Source of the DNA: CAZTHM01 sp041946825
GTDB lineage: Bacteria; Acidobacteriota; Terriglobia; UBA7540
Direction: 5' to 3'
NCBI GenBank assembly: GCA_041946825.1
Contig: JBHGBD010000031.1
Span: 1-61,564 of the forward strand
Length of the DNA stretch: 61,564 nt
The position numbers were made by a program, and so were the translations under genes. Below, one piece after another: positions 7,813-14,575 of this stretch. Below the pieces are notes generated by a model. It ran no database searches. It had not been told where the DNA came from and was given only the letters and a program-made list of their open reading frames with translations. Within the stretch, counting starts at the first letter, position 1, and each line of letters begins with the position of its first letter.

Positions 7813-8688
7813 ATGAAACTGGGAAGGAATTGGCCGCTCGTTCCAATATTCGTCATGCTGGCCGCTGTCGGGGCTCGCGCGCAGACGCTGCCGGTGAAGT
7901 GGGAAGAGCTGACGGCGGGCGATTTCATCGCGGCCATCCAGAAGGCGCAGGGGACGTGTGTGTTGCCGTTCGGGATTCTCGAAAAGCACGGGCCGCACAT
8001 GCCGCTCGGGAATGACTTGATCAGTTCACGCTATGCTGCCGTGCACGCCGCCGAGCAGGAGTATGCCATCGTTTTTCCCGAATACTATTTTGGCCAGATT
8101 TTCGAAGCCAGGCAGGAGCCGGGCACAGTCGCTTACAGCGCGCGCCTGCAGTTGGAATTGCTTCAGGAAACCGCCGACGAAATGGCGCGCAACGGCTGCA
8201 AGAAAATCCTGATCGTGAACGGGCACGGCGGAAACAACAGTCTGCTGCCGTTTTTCTGCCAGTCCCAGCTTGCCAAGCCACGGGATTACGCGGTCTTTGT
8301 TTATATGCCGAGCGGCGACGCCCCGGGGCGCCCGCAATTGCGCGACAAGATCGATTCCCACGCGGGCGAATCCGAGACTTCGCACACGATGATTTCCCGC
8401 CCGGACCTCGTGCACCTCGACCGCGCCAAGAGCGAGTCGGGCGCCGACCGGGACCGCCTGCACTTGCCGAAGGGTGTTTACACCGGCATCTGGTGGTACG
8501 CGAAATTTCCCGATCACTACGCCGGCGATGGCTCGCTGGCCACGCGCGAGCTGGGGGAGTTCGACCAGAAGACCATGGTTGCCAAGACTGCGGAAGTGAT
8601 CCGAGCCATCAAGGCCGACCGGGACACGCTGCGATTGCAGAACGAGTTCTTCGAGAAGACCACGCACCCCCTTGATACCAAGCAGTGA
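7813..8688 (+). CDS. Secreted creatininase-family amidohydrolase
   Basis: A 291-residue protein with a clear signal peptide ending A-R-A-Q (about residue 24). Creatininase-family metal ligands are visible: Glu57 and His59 in L-E-K-H-G-P-H, Asp68 in P-L-G-N-D, and His138 in N-G-H-G-G-N. A later S-H-A-G-E-S-E-T-S motif carries the second Glu. The family hydrolyses cyclic or linear amides (creatinine, riboflavin-pathway formamides, mycofactocin precursors). The export signal is unusual and argues against a cytosolic biosynthetic role. The ribosome binding site GGGAGGT is good. Substrate unknown. Confidence 0.88.
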   Translation: MKLGRNWPLVPIFVMLAAVGARAQTLPVKWEELTAGDFIAAIQKAQGTCVLPFGILEKHGPHMPLGNDLISSRYAAVHAAEQEYAIVFPEYYFGQIFEARQEPGTVAYSARLQLELLQETADEMARNGCKKILIVNGHGGNNSLLPFFCQSQLAKPRDYAVFVYMPSGDAPGRPQLRDKIDSHAGESETSHTMISRPDLVHLDRAKSESGADRDRLHLPKGVYTGIWWYAKFPDHYAGDGSLATRELGEFDQKTMVAKTAEVIRAIKADRDTLRLQNEFFEKTTHPLDTKQ

Positions 8689-8749
8689 CGGCGCCACAAA
8701 TCCCGGAGTTTGAGCGCGACTCGCCGTCGAGGTGTAAAATCCCGCGCCG

Positions 8750-9187
8750 ATGCTGATCCGTTTTGGCATTTACGGCCTGCTCGGCTGGTGCTGGGAAATC
8801 GTGTGGACCGCCATTACCGAAAAAGCCTGGGGAAAACAACGCGACTGGCGGCTGGTCGGACACACCTATCTCTGGATGTTTCCGATCTACGGCCTACTCG
8901 CGCCGATAGGCGAGCCGATCCACAACGCGCTGCGCGGGCAATTCTGGGTGGTGCGCGGAATCGTTTATTTGCTCGGGATTTGGGCGGTCGAATACGCGAC
9001 GGGATGGCTGCTGCGGAAACTCACCGGCAAATGTCCCTGGGACTATTCGAACTTCTCCGGGAACATTCATGGCATCATCACACTCGAATACGCGCCGGTG
9101 TGGTTTATCTTCGGCCTGGGTTTCGAGCGCGTGCATGACGCGCTGGTGAAGTTAGAACCGGCTTTGCGACAGGCACTAACACCTTAG
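8750..9187 (+). CDS. CmpB-like integral membrane protein (putative ABC-transporter type IV)
   Basis: A 145-residue protein with about four membrane segments. The G-K-C-P-W-D-Y-S motif after the third segment and the E-Y-A-P-V-W-F-I-F-G end match the CmpB family (PF06541). The biochemical role is not established. A TGTAAAAT -10-like box lies about 12-19 bp before the ATG and no ribosome binding site is visible, so the mRNA may have a very short leader. Confidence 0.75.
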   Translation: MLIRFGIYGLLGWCWEIVWTAITEKAWGKQRDWRLVGHTYLWMFPIYGLLAPIGEPIHNALRGQFWVVRGIVYLLGIWAVEYATGWLLRKLTGKCPWDYSNFSGNIHGIITLEYAPVWFIFGLGFERVHDALVKLEPALRQALTP

Positions 9188-9212
9188 CCTGCTCTCTGAT
9201 ACAATTCCAGCT

Positions 9213-9514
9213 ATGGCCGGCGTCGAGGAGGACATTCAACTGTGGCTGCGGTTCGCGGAGTCGGACATGACTTCTGCTGAGGCTTTGCATGGTGCCGGTC
9301 AGGAGTTGAATGCGATTTTCCACCTCCAGCAGGCGGCGGACTTGAACTCACTAAGGACCAGGGGCGGCTGGTGAAGGATTTGATCACTTCCTATGTCGAC
9401 TCGAGGTACCCGCATCAATGGGGTGGCTCTCCGCCGGGGATTTCAAGAGAGCAGACAGCCAAACTTATCGCCGAAACCAAGGACTTCATTGCGTGGCTGA
9501 GACGGCAACTCTAG
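9213..9514 (+). pseudogene. HEPN-domain toxin-like gene, internally deleted and frameshifted
   Basis: The first 40-odd codons encode a HEPN start (L-W-L-R-F-A-E-S-D-M, then I-F-H-L-Q-Q-A-A-D). That frame then meets a TGA at about 9375. The shifted frame from about 9343 to the TAG at 9512-9514 encodes the HEPN C-terminus: R-L-V-K-D-L-I-T-S-Y, S-R-Y-P, then A-K-L-I-A-E-T-K-D-F-I-A-W. Compared with the usual 120-130 residues, roughly 25-30 residues between the two halves are missing, normally the K-A-L-K-A-L-L to T-H-D-L region. The lesion is therefore a deletion as well as a frame change. The partner MNT gene overlaps its 3' end. Confidence 0.75.
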
Positions 9515-9813
9515 ATTCGGTAATAGAAAAGGGGCTTGCCTACCTGCGGGAGCGTCTTCGCATCGAAGCGGCTTATCTGTTCGGTTCACAGTTAACCGGA
9601 GACACCCACGAGGACAGCGACATTGACCTGGCCGTCTTCTCTCCCGACGTTGACAAGATGGATTTCTTTCAGCGCATCCGCGTGCAGTCCGATTTGGCGC
9701 TCGACTGCGACTCCCGGCTCGAACTCCACCTTTATCCTTCCCGCGCGCTGGCCGAGGCGCGCCCCACCAATTTCGCCGGATACATCGTCACCCACGGCAA
9801 GCGCCTGATCTGA
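9493..9813 (+). CDS. mntA: MNT-family minimal nucleotidyltransferase (MntA-type antitoxin)
   Basis: A 106-residue protein from a GTG start at 9493, chosen because AAGGA lies 9 nt upstream and the gene then overlaps the HEPN 3' end by 22 bp, the usual arrangement. It has an exact G-S-x10-D-x-D motif (G-S-Q-L-T-G to D-I-D), the polymerase-beta-type nucleotidyltransferase signature of MntA proteins. In studied HEPN/MNT pairs MntA adds AMP units to the HEPN RNase and silences it. Here the HEPN gene is broken, so this is an orphan antitoxin unless it acts in trans. Confidence 0.82.
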   Translation: MAETATLDSVIEKGLAYLRERLRIEAAYLFGSQLTGDTHEDSDIDLAVFSPDVDKMDFFQRIRVQSDLALDCDSRLELHLYPSRALAEARPTNFAGYIVTHGKRLI

Positions 9814-9856
9814 CCGCCCTCGTGTCCCATTTCCCCAGCGTCCTCGGCCTCCTGGT

Positions 9857-9884
9857 TTCGACCGTGGACTGATTCCTGTACAAT
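9857..9884 (+). promoter_or_regulatory. Probable promoter of the Gfo/Idh/MocA gene
   Basis: TTCGAC, 16 nt, TACAAT lies 40 bp before the ATG at 9924. The -10 box matches the consensus at five of six positions. A GGAAAGGA-type ribosome binding site lies between it and the gene. Confidence 0.45.
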
Positions 9885-9923
9885 CCATCCCTCTTCAATT
9901 CGCTGGGGAAAGGACCGAAAGAA

Positions 9924-11027
9924 ATGCTCAGGACTTTCTTTGCAAGCCTCCTTACAATTTTCCTTTTCGGAAGCACCCTGCAGGGCGCGGAGAGTAGCGT
10001 GAAGACCCGACTGGCGATTGTAGGTCTCGACCACGACCACGTCTGGGGAATTCTCGACACGATTGCCAAGGAACCCGACATCCAACTGGTCGGCATCTAT
10101 GACGACCATCCTGACTTGGTCAAGCAAGCGATGGACAAGGTCCCCCACAACATCATCTTCTACAACGACTACGTGAAGATGTTGGACATGGCCAAGCCTG
10201 AGGCGGTGATCGTCACCACGGCCAACAACCAGCACCTGGCAATTCTGCGCGAATGCGCCAAGCGCAAGATTCACTTCTTCACCGAGAAGCCCATGGCTGC
10301 AACCGCCGCCGACGCCCGCGAGATGGAGCGGCTGGCGCGCGAGGCGGGCATCAAGCTGATGGTGAATTACTGGAACGCCTGGGCCGCACCCACTCAGGAC
10401 GCTTACGCGCGCATCAAGGCGGGCGAGCTCGGCCCGGTCGAGAAATTGATCGTCCAGTTCGGCCACGAAGGGCCGAAGGAAATCGGCGTCTCCAAATATT
10501 TCGGTGACTGGCTCTACGACCCGGAAAAAAACGGTGCGGGCGCGCTGATGGATTTCGGCTGCTACGGCGCGGATTGGGCGCTTTGGCTCAAAGGCCGGCC
10601 GAAGCGCGTCTTTGCTACTTCATCCAAGCTCAAGACCGACCAGCACAATGCTGTCGAAGATGACGCGACCATCATCCTCCAATATCCCGACGCCACCGCC
10701 ATCCTGATGCCTTCGTGGGATTGGCCCTACGGCAAAGGCCAGGCGGAAATCTTCGGGCCCAAGGGCAGCTTCCTCGTCATGGGCGACGGCTTGCTCTTTC
10801 AGCCCGCGCACAGCGATGCGAAGGCCGCGGCCCCGCAGGGCAAGCCCGTCGCGACCAAGCCCCTCGCGCCGCAGGACCGCAACGGCATCGCCCACTTCGT
10901 TTATTGCATTCGAAACAATAAGCCCATCGAAGGCGCAATCTCGGCGGAACTGAACGTCGGCGTCAACGAAATCATCGACGCGGCGAAGGAATCCATCCGC
11001 ACCGGCCGCGGGGTGGAGCTGAAGTAG
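9924..11027 (+). CDS. Exported Gfo/Idh/MocA-family oxidoreductase
   Basis: A 367-residue protein. After a hydrophobic export signal (residues 1-22) comes a Rossmann fold, T-R-L-A-I-V-G-L-D-H-D-H-V, with the usual dinucleotide glycine partly replaced by Asp/His. E-K-P-M near residue 122 is the catalytic Lys motif of the family (E-K-P). The C-terminal domain has D-F-G-C-Y-G-A-D at about 208, which usually supplies the second catalytic region. Family members oxidise or reduce sugars, inositols or related alcohols with NAD(P). A signal peptide on this family is common in Acidobacteriota and Planctomycetota secretomes. Substrate unknown. Confidence 0.85.
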   Translation: MLRTFFASLLTIFLFGSTLQGAESSVKTRLAIVGLDHDHVWGILDTIAKEPDIQLVGIYDDHPDLVKQAMDKVPHNIIFYNDYVKMLDMAKPEAVIVTTANNQHLAILRECAKRKIHFFTEKPMAATAADAREMERLAREAGIKLMVNYWNAWAAPTQDAYARIKAGELGPVEKLIVQFGHEGPKEIGVSKYFGDWLYDPEKNGAGALMDFGCYGADWALWLKGRPKRVFATSSKLKTDQHNAVEDDATIILQYPDATAILMPSWDWPYGKGQAEIFGPKGSFLVMGDGLLFQPAHSDAKAAAPQGKPVATKPLAPQDRNGIAHFVYCIRNNKPIEGAISAELNVGVNEIIDAAKESIRTGRGVELK

Positions 11028-11048
11028 TGGTTCGGGGGTATCGGAGCC

Positions 11049-11303
11049 ATGGTGCCGATTTTGGCGGTAATTTTTGGTTTGCTGGCTATCGGAGTATTCC
11101 TGATCCTATATGGCACCCTCGCAAGGAACAGATGGGGAATCAATTTAGGTCCAGTCAGCTGCCCCCGCTGCAACACGATACTCCCTTCAGTGCGAAAGCC
11201 GCATTCCTGGGAACAAATCTTGTGGGGTGGCTGGATATGCCCGGTCTGTGGCACGGAAGTCGACAAATGGGGACGAGAAGCGCCCTGTCGCCCGGCGCGC
11301 TAG
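11049..11303 (+). CDS. Small membrane-anchored zinc-ribbon protein
   Basis: An 84-residue protein: one N-terminal membrane helix (residues 3-23), then C-P-R-C and C-P-V-C-G pairs about 28 residues apart, forming a probable zinc ribbon. No family was recognised. The ribosome binding site is weak. Ordinary codon use and the paired CxxC motifs argue that it is real. Confidence 0.55.
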   Translation: MVPILAVIFGLLAIGVFLILYGTLARNRWGINLGPVSCPRCNTILPSVRKPHSWEQILWGGWICPVCGTEVDKWGREAPCRPAR

Positions 11304-11336
11304 TACCTTACCAGGACGCGGAAGTTTTATGGTGGG

Positions 11337-11515
11337 TTGATCGACATCGCCGGCCCAGCCCCGGCAGGGGCGGGAGATTGTGGCCCACGGCCCGCCAGTA
11401 GGCGTGAGCCGTGGGAAAAGGGCAGGCTGCAAATCCCTAGCCCCGAAAGGGGCGAGAGAAAGGTGCGATTCCCGCTAATTCGTCTCTGCCGCCCCTCCGG
11501 GCTGGTCACTTCCAC
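11337..11515. repeat. Hairpin-rich dispersed element (ccccgaaagggg type)
   Basis: It contains several short inverted pairs: ccccggcaggggcggg, cacggcccgcc facing gccgtggg, and agccccgaaaggggcg, ending in gcccctccggggctgg. Elements of this look are scattered in several soil phyla (general knowledge). Only one copy is present in this window. Confidence 0.5.
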
Positions 11516-11523
11516 CGAGCATT

Positions 11524-11714
11524 AGCCCTCACCCGTCCCGATCCCGCTCTGAGCGGGACGGGACACCCTCTCCCGGAGGGAGAGGGCTGGCAAAAAACAG
11601 TTGACTCCCGCCACGTCTTCGAGGGAGAGGGCTGCCAACAAGAATGCGACTCCAACCCTCGCCCTTTGGGAGAGGGTAGCGATCCCGCAGCGCGGGAGAG
11701 CCGGGTGAGGGTTG
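11524..11714. repeat. CCCTCACCC/GGGTGAGGG-ended repeat with ctctccc/gggagag cores
   Basis: The block starts ccctcacccgtcccgatcccgc and ends agccgggtgaggg, with at least four ctctccc or gagaggg arms inside and two gagggagagggctg copies. Its ends are inverted repeats. A shorter relative lies at 33500-33552. Confidence 0.65.
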
Positions 11715-11779
11715 TTCGCCAATCAGCGACAACCAAACCGGCTCGATAACCAGCGTCACGACTCGGACAAAATTTCCTC

Positions 11780-11808
11780 TTGACAAATGTGGCCGAGTGT
11801 GATAGTCT
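11780..11808 (+). promoter_or_regulatory. Orphan promoter-like site
   Basis: A perfect TTGACA is followed 17 nt later by TAGTCT (or 20 nt later by TCTATA). It points into the heptad array and the direct repeat pair with no gene behind it. It could drive a non-coding RNA or be a relic of a lost gene. Confidence 0.35.
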
Positions 11809-11861
11809 ATATCTTGGTTAGTGTAGGCCAGAACCGTCAGCGAGGGGAAGGCAGAAGAGAC

Positions 11862-11949
11862 GAAACTCGAAACTCGAAACTCGAAACTCGAAACTCGAAA
11901 TTGGAAATTGGAAAATGGCGAGTCGGCAATCCAAAATCCAAAATCCAAA
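11862..11949. repeat. Heptad tandem array: gaaactc x5, gaaattg x2, gaaaatg, then atccaaa x3
   Basis: Five perfect gaaactc units (11862-11896) are followed by two gaaattg and one gaaaatg (to 11917). After an 11-nt break come three atccaaa units (11929-11949). All units are 7 nt. This is the clearest example of the period-7 arrays spread through the window. Confidence 0.9.
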
Positions 11950-11995
11950 ACTGCCTGTCCCGGGCCCGAAAAGTGCTACGTAGGAGGGGCTTGAC

Positions 11996-12139
11996 CCATC
12001 AGGTCATTTAGAATCAGATTCTTACAGATCCTTGGGTTAAGCAATATGTCCTATCTCATTGAAAACAAAAGAACTGTTGAAAAACTCCATTAAGCCACCA
12101 GGTCATTTAATATCAATCGTTTACAGAGGCTTGGGTTAA
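11996..12139. repeat. Two diverged 45-bp direct repeats, starts 99 bp apart
   Basis: Copies at 11996-12040 and 12095-12139 share about 35 of 45 positions. Both begin ccaNcaggtcattta and end cttgggttaa. The surrounding sequence is AT-richer than the neighbours. Translation gives nothing recognisable. They could be remnants of an att-type or regulatory repeat, or of a gene with internal repeats. Confidence 0.65.
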
Positions 12140-12247
12140 GAATGGGTTAAAAAACGCCATCTCGAGCCAAAAAGTGTCTCGTCGGGCGCGTTGACGGACG
12201 GAGCATTTCTGTCTGCACTCCGGGCCGCCGATCCAAACTCCTCGATC

Positions 12248-13498
12248 TCAGCCAATCCACCAGAGCCAGAGAAAGCCGAACACGAGCGTCGCAACAGTGA
12301 TCGGCAGGCCCACCTGAAAATACTCGCGGAAGCTGATGGGCGCGACGTCTTTCGCCCGCTCGACGACGATGATATTGGCGACCGAGCCGGTGATGGTCAG
12401 GTTGCCGGCCAGCGTGCTCGCCATCGCCAAGACCAGCCAGCCGGTGTGCGGGTTGGCGAGTCCCGGCACAAGCGACTTGAGGAGCATGACGGCGGGCACG
12501 TTGCTGACGATGTTCGAGAGCGCGGCGACGACCACGGTGAAGACCGCGGCATGGTGCAGGTTCCAGTGGTTGGCGAAGCCGAGGAGACGCTCGGTGATGC
12601 CGGCTTTCTCCGCGCCGCCGACGATGATGAAAAGGCCCACGAAGAAAACCAGCAACCCCCAATCCACTTCGTCATAAACCTTGCGTGGCTCGCGGCTGCG
12701 CGTGATGAGCATGATGGCCGCGCCGAATCCCGCCACGAGCGCCGGCGGCACGCCCGCAAAGAATCCCGCAATCACAATCAGAACCACGATTCCCGGCTTG
12801 ATAAGGCGCGCGCGATCGACGGCTTCGACAGGATCGGGAAGTTCGGTCACCGAGTCGCGCGTGCCGAAGCGCACGAGAAGCCAGTAAATCAGCAGCCAAT
12901 CGAGCAGCAGGCCGACAAAAGCAATCGGGCCAAGGTGGGCCAGAAATTCGCGGTAGCCGATTCCGGAAAACGATCCGATGAGCATGTTCTGCGGGTTGCC
13001 GGTGATGGTGGCGACGCTGCCGATGTTCGACGCCGTGGCGACAGCGAGCAGATAAGGCAGCGGCTTCACGCCCATGCGCCGCGTGGCGGTAAGGACAAAC
13101 GGGACCATGACGAGACAAATGATATCGTTGACGAAGAACGCCGAGAGCACGCCGCTCGTGAAGATCACCGTGGGCAGCAGGTGATGCGGCTTGAGGCGCG
13201 TGACGACGAGGTGGGTGATCCACTCGAAAAATCCGGCCAGGTGAAGGTAGGCGACAATCAGCATCATCGAGAAGAGCAGAACGATGGTGCTGAAGTCCAC
13301 GTAGCGCAGCGCGTCTGCGGGCAGGATGATGCGGAAGGCGACCATCAGCACTGCTCCGATGATCCCCGCGCCCGGGCGGTCGATTTTCATGCCCGGAAAT
13401 TTCCCCAGCGCGAAGACCACGTAACTGCCGAGAAAAACGGCGTACGCGCCAAAGACCTTCAAATCGGAGAGCGCCTGCGCGGGAACGTGAGGGATCAT
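12248..13498 (-). CDS. ArsB/NhaD-superfamily anion or Na+/H+ transporter
   Basis: A 416-residue polytopic membrane protein with about 11-12 hydrophobic segments, starting M-I-P-H-V-P at 13498. Its long S-N-I-G-S-V-A-T-I-T-G-N-P-Q-N loop and the second half-repeat S-N-I-V-S-N-V-P-A-V are typical of the ArsB/NhaD/DASS (SLC13-like) ion transporter superfamily, whose two hairpin motifs line the substrate path. The specific ion cannot be decided. Its ATG overlaps the TGA of the gene upstream by 4 nt (ATGA), so translation is coupled to that membrane protein. Confidence 0.85.
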   Translation of the reverse strand: MIPHVPAQALSDLKVFGAYAVFLGSYVVFALGKFPGMKIDRPGAGIIGAVLMVAFRIILPADALRYVDFSTIVLLFSMMLIVAYLHLAGFFEWITHLVVTRLKPHHLLPTVIFTSGVLSAFFVNDIICLVMVPFVLTATRRMGVKPLPYLLAVATASNIGSVATITGNPQNMLIGSFSGIGYREFLAHLGPIAFVGLLLDWLLIYWLLVRFGTRDSVTELPDPVEAVDRARLIKPGIVVLIVIAGFFAGVPPALVAGFGAAIMLITRSREPRKVYDEVDWGLLVFFVGLFIIVGGAEKAGITERLLGFANHWNLHHAAVFTVVVAALSNIVSNVPAVMLLKSLVPGLANPHTGWLVLAMASTLAGNLTITGSVANIIVVERAKDVAPISFREYFQVGLPITVATLVFGFLWLWWIG

Positions 13499-14181
13499 GG
13501 ATTCGAGGGTTGAACGGGCACACCGCGGTCGATTTTGATCACCCGCGCGATTCCGGCGGCGATGGTTCCGGCAATCATCCCGGTCAAAATCGTGAACGCC
13601 ACCCAGAGAACCAGCTGCGGGAAGAATCCCAGCCAAAGGTATTTTGCGATCAGACCGAGCGCGGGCGCGTCGCCAGGAACGGCGTCGTAGTGCGTGCCCC
13701 ACTCCCCCGCGTAGGCGAAGAACATGATGACGGCGACGGGAATCCGTGCGGCATAACCGTACGCGAGCAGGGTCTTGAAGAGCGCCGGCCAGCCGCGGAA
13801 CGTGAGCAGGGCGGCAATCGCGAAGATTGTCCAGCCGAAGACCAGCCGGCCATAGAAGCCGTGCTCGATGTGCAGCGTGCTCGGCGCGAACGCCAGAACA
13901 ATCAGAGCGAGGACTCCCAGGAATGCATATCCAATGGCGCGCAGGTAGGCTTTGGGCGGGTTCCCGGCCTTGTCGAGTTTCAAAGCGAAGTAGATGCCGA
14001 AGAGCGGCGGCAGCCAGGTGATGGCGACGACCGAAAGGCCCATCGTGCGGTTGAAAAACGGTTCGGGCCAACGCAGCAGTTCTCCGGACAGACGCAGGAT
14101 GGTGATTGCCAGCGTGATCAGCCCCGGCACGAGGATCAATCGCCAAGCGCGGAGCGGCGGGGCGGAGTTGGGTTCAGTCAT
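13495..14181 (-). CDS. Integral membrane protein of unknown function, coupled to the transporter
   Basis: A 228-residue protein with about six predicted membrane helices, starting M-T-E-P-N-S at 14181 (AAAGGA, 6 nt spacing). Longer in-frame starts run into sequence without membrane or codon support. No known domain was recognised. The 4-nt overlap with the downstream transporter suggests a shared function, perhaps an accessory subunit, which is inference. Confidence 0.7.
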   Translation of the reverse strand: MTEPNSAPPLRAWRLILVPGLITLAITILRLSGELLRWPEPFFNRTMGLSVVAITWLPPLFGIYFALKLDKAGNPPKAYLRAIGYAFLGVLALIVLAFAPSTLHIEHGFYGRLVFGWTIFAIAALLTFRGWPALFKTLLAYGYAARIPVAVIMFFAYAGEWGTHYDAVPGDAPALGLIAKYLWLGFFPQLVLWVAFTILTGMIAGTIAAGIARVIKIDRGVPVQPSNP

Positions 14182-14429
14182 GGAATATCCTTTGCCGTAC
14201 AAATGAACCGGCTGGTTCTCGTTGCGGGATTCTAGCGGATTTGGCGGCCGCGTGCCAGCGCCGCCGCCCATCGAGGCGAAGGAGAAATAGATAATTTGTT
14301 TTTGGCGCTCCCAAACCTCTCGTGTTAAACTCGCGGCTTGGTTGAAGGGCTTTCGCGATTCCGGGTTCGAGAGTTGGTTTCCTCGAATCGGAGGAGCGCC
14401 CCTCAACCGCACGTTCTGCAGCTAGTGAC
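14182..14429. other. Divergent intergenic region upstream of the radical SAM leader
   Basis: The first part carries the minus-strand ribosome binding site of the membrane protein and little else. A TGTTAAACT box near 14325-14335 with TTGGCG 17 nt upstream is a weak promoter candidate reading right. The same TGTTAAAC string precedes the kinase gene at 26808 and the dciA-like gene at 46049. Confidence 0.35.
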
Positions 14430-14532
14430 GGCCGTGTCCAGCGCTCGGGAGGAAGTCCCCAATCTCCCGACCCCGTGCTCAGCCAGTATCCTCTTGCTGC
14501 AACGCAAGCAGACCACCCTGGCGTGAACGGCC
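14430..14532 (+). promoter_or_regulatory. Candidate structured RNA leader (multibranch fold) before the radical SAM gene
   Basis: Four nested perfect stems can be drawn: GGCCGT (14430-14435) with ACGGCC (14527-14532) closes the structure; TCGGGAG (14445-14451) pairs with CTCCCGA (14464-14470); GCCAG (14482-14486) pairs with CTGGC (14518-14522); inside it CTTGC (14493-14497) pairs with GCAAG (14504-14508). The ribosome binding site lies about 30 bp further on. This is the shape of a riboswitch or protein-binding leader. I could not match it to cobalamin, SAM, TPP or other classes I know. Confidence 0.45.
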
Positions 14533-14575
14533 AAGTAGGTCCCGGGCCCAAACAAGACGAAGGGGGAAGCTGGCC

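Larger units (their letters stand above)
11304..12247. other. 944-bp repeat-rich non-coding gap
   Basis: No credible gene was found. The gap holds at least four repeat types in series: an agccccgaaaggggc-type hairpin element (11337-11515), a CCCTC/GAGGG element (11524-11714), a perfect -35 box pointing at nothing (11780-11808), a heptad array (11862-11949) and a diverged 45-bp direct pair (11996-12139). It looks like a landing zone for repeats or a decayed locus. Confidence 0.7.

Noticed and set aside
9343..9378. Selenocysteine UGA in the HEPN gene
   Set aside because: SelB is present in the genome, but the HEPN frame after the UGA is not family-like. The family sequence continues in another frame, so this is a frameshift.
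13499..14146. Long N-terminal extension of the transporter gene
   Set aside because: The extension lies on the coding region of the upstream membrane protein in another frame. The ATG at 13498 overlaps that gene's TGA in the usual way.
14445..14470. RNase P RNA start (GGAGGAAGTCC resembles its conserved GAGGAAAGTCC)
   Set aside because: The rest of the RNase P core is absent downstream, and the word is explained by a local hairpin.
14430..14532. Cobalamin riboswitch
   Set aside because: It precedes a B12-type enzyme and has a few similar words, but lacks the GCCACTG B12 box and the expected spacing. Kept only as an unassigned structured leader.
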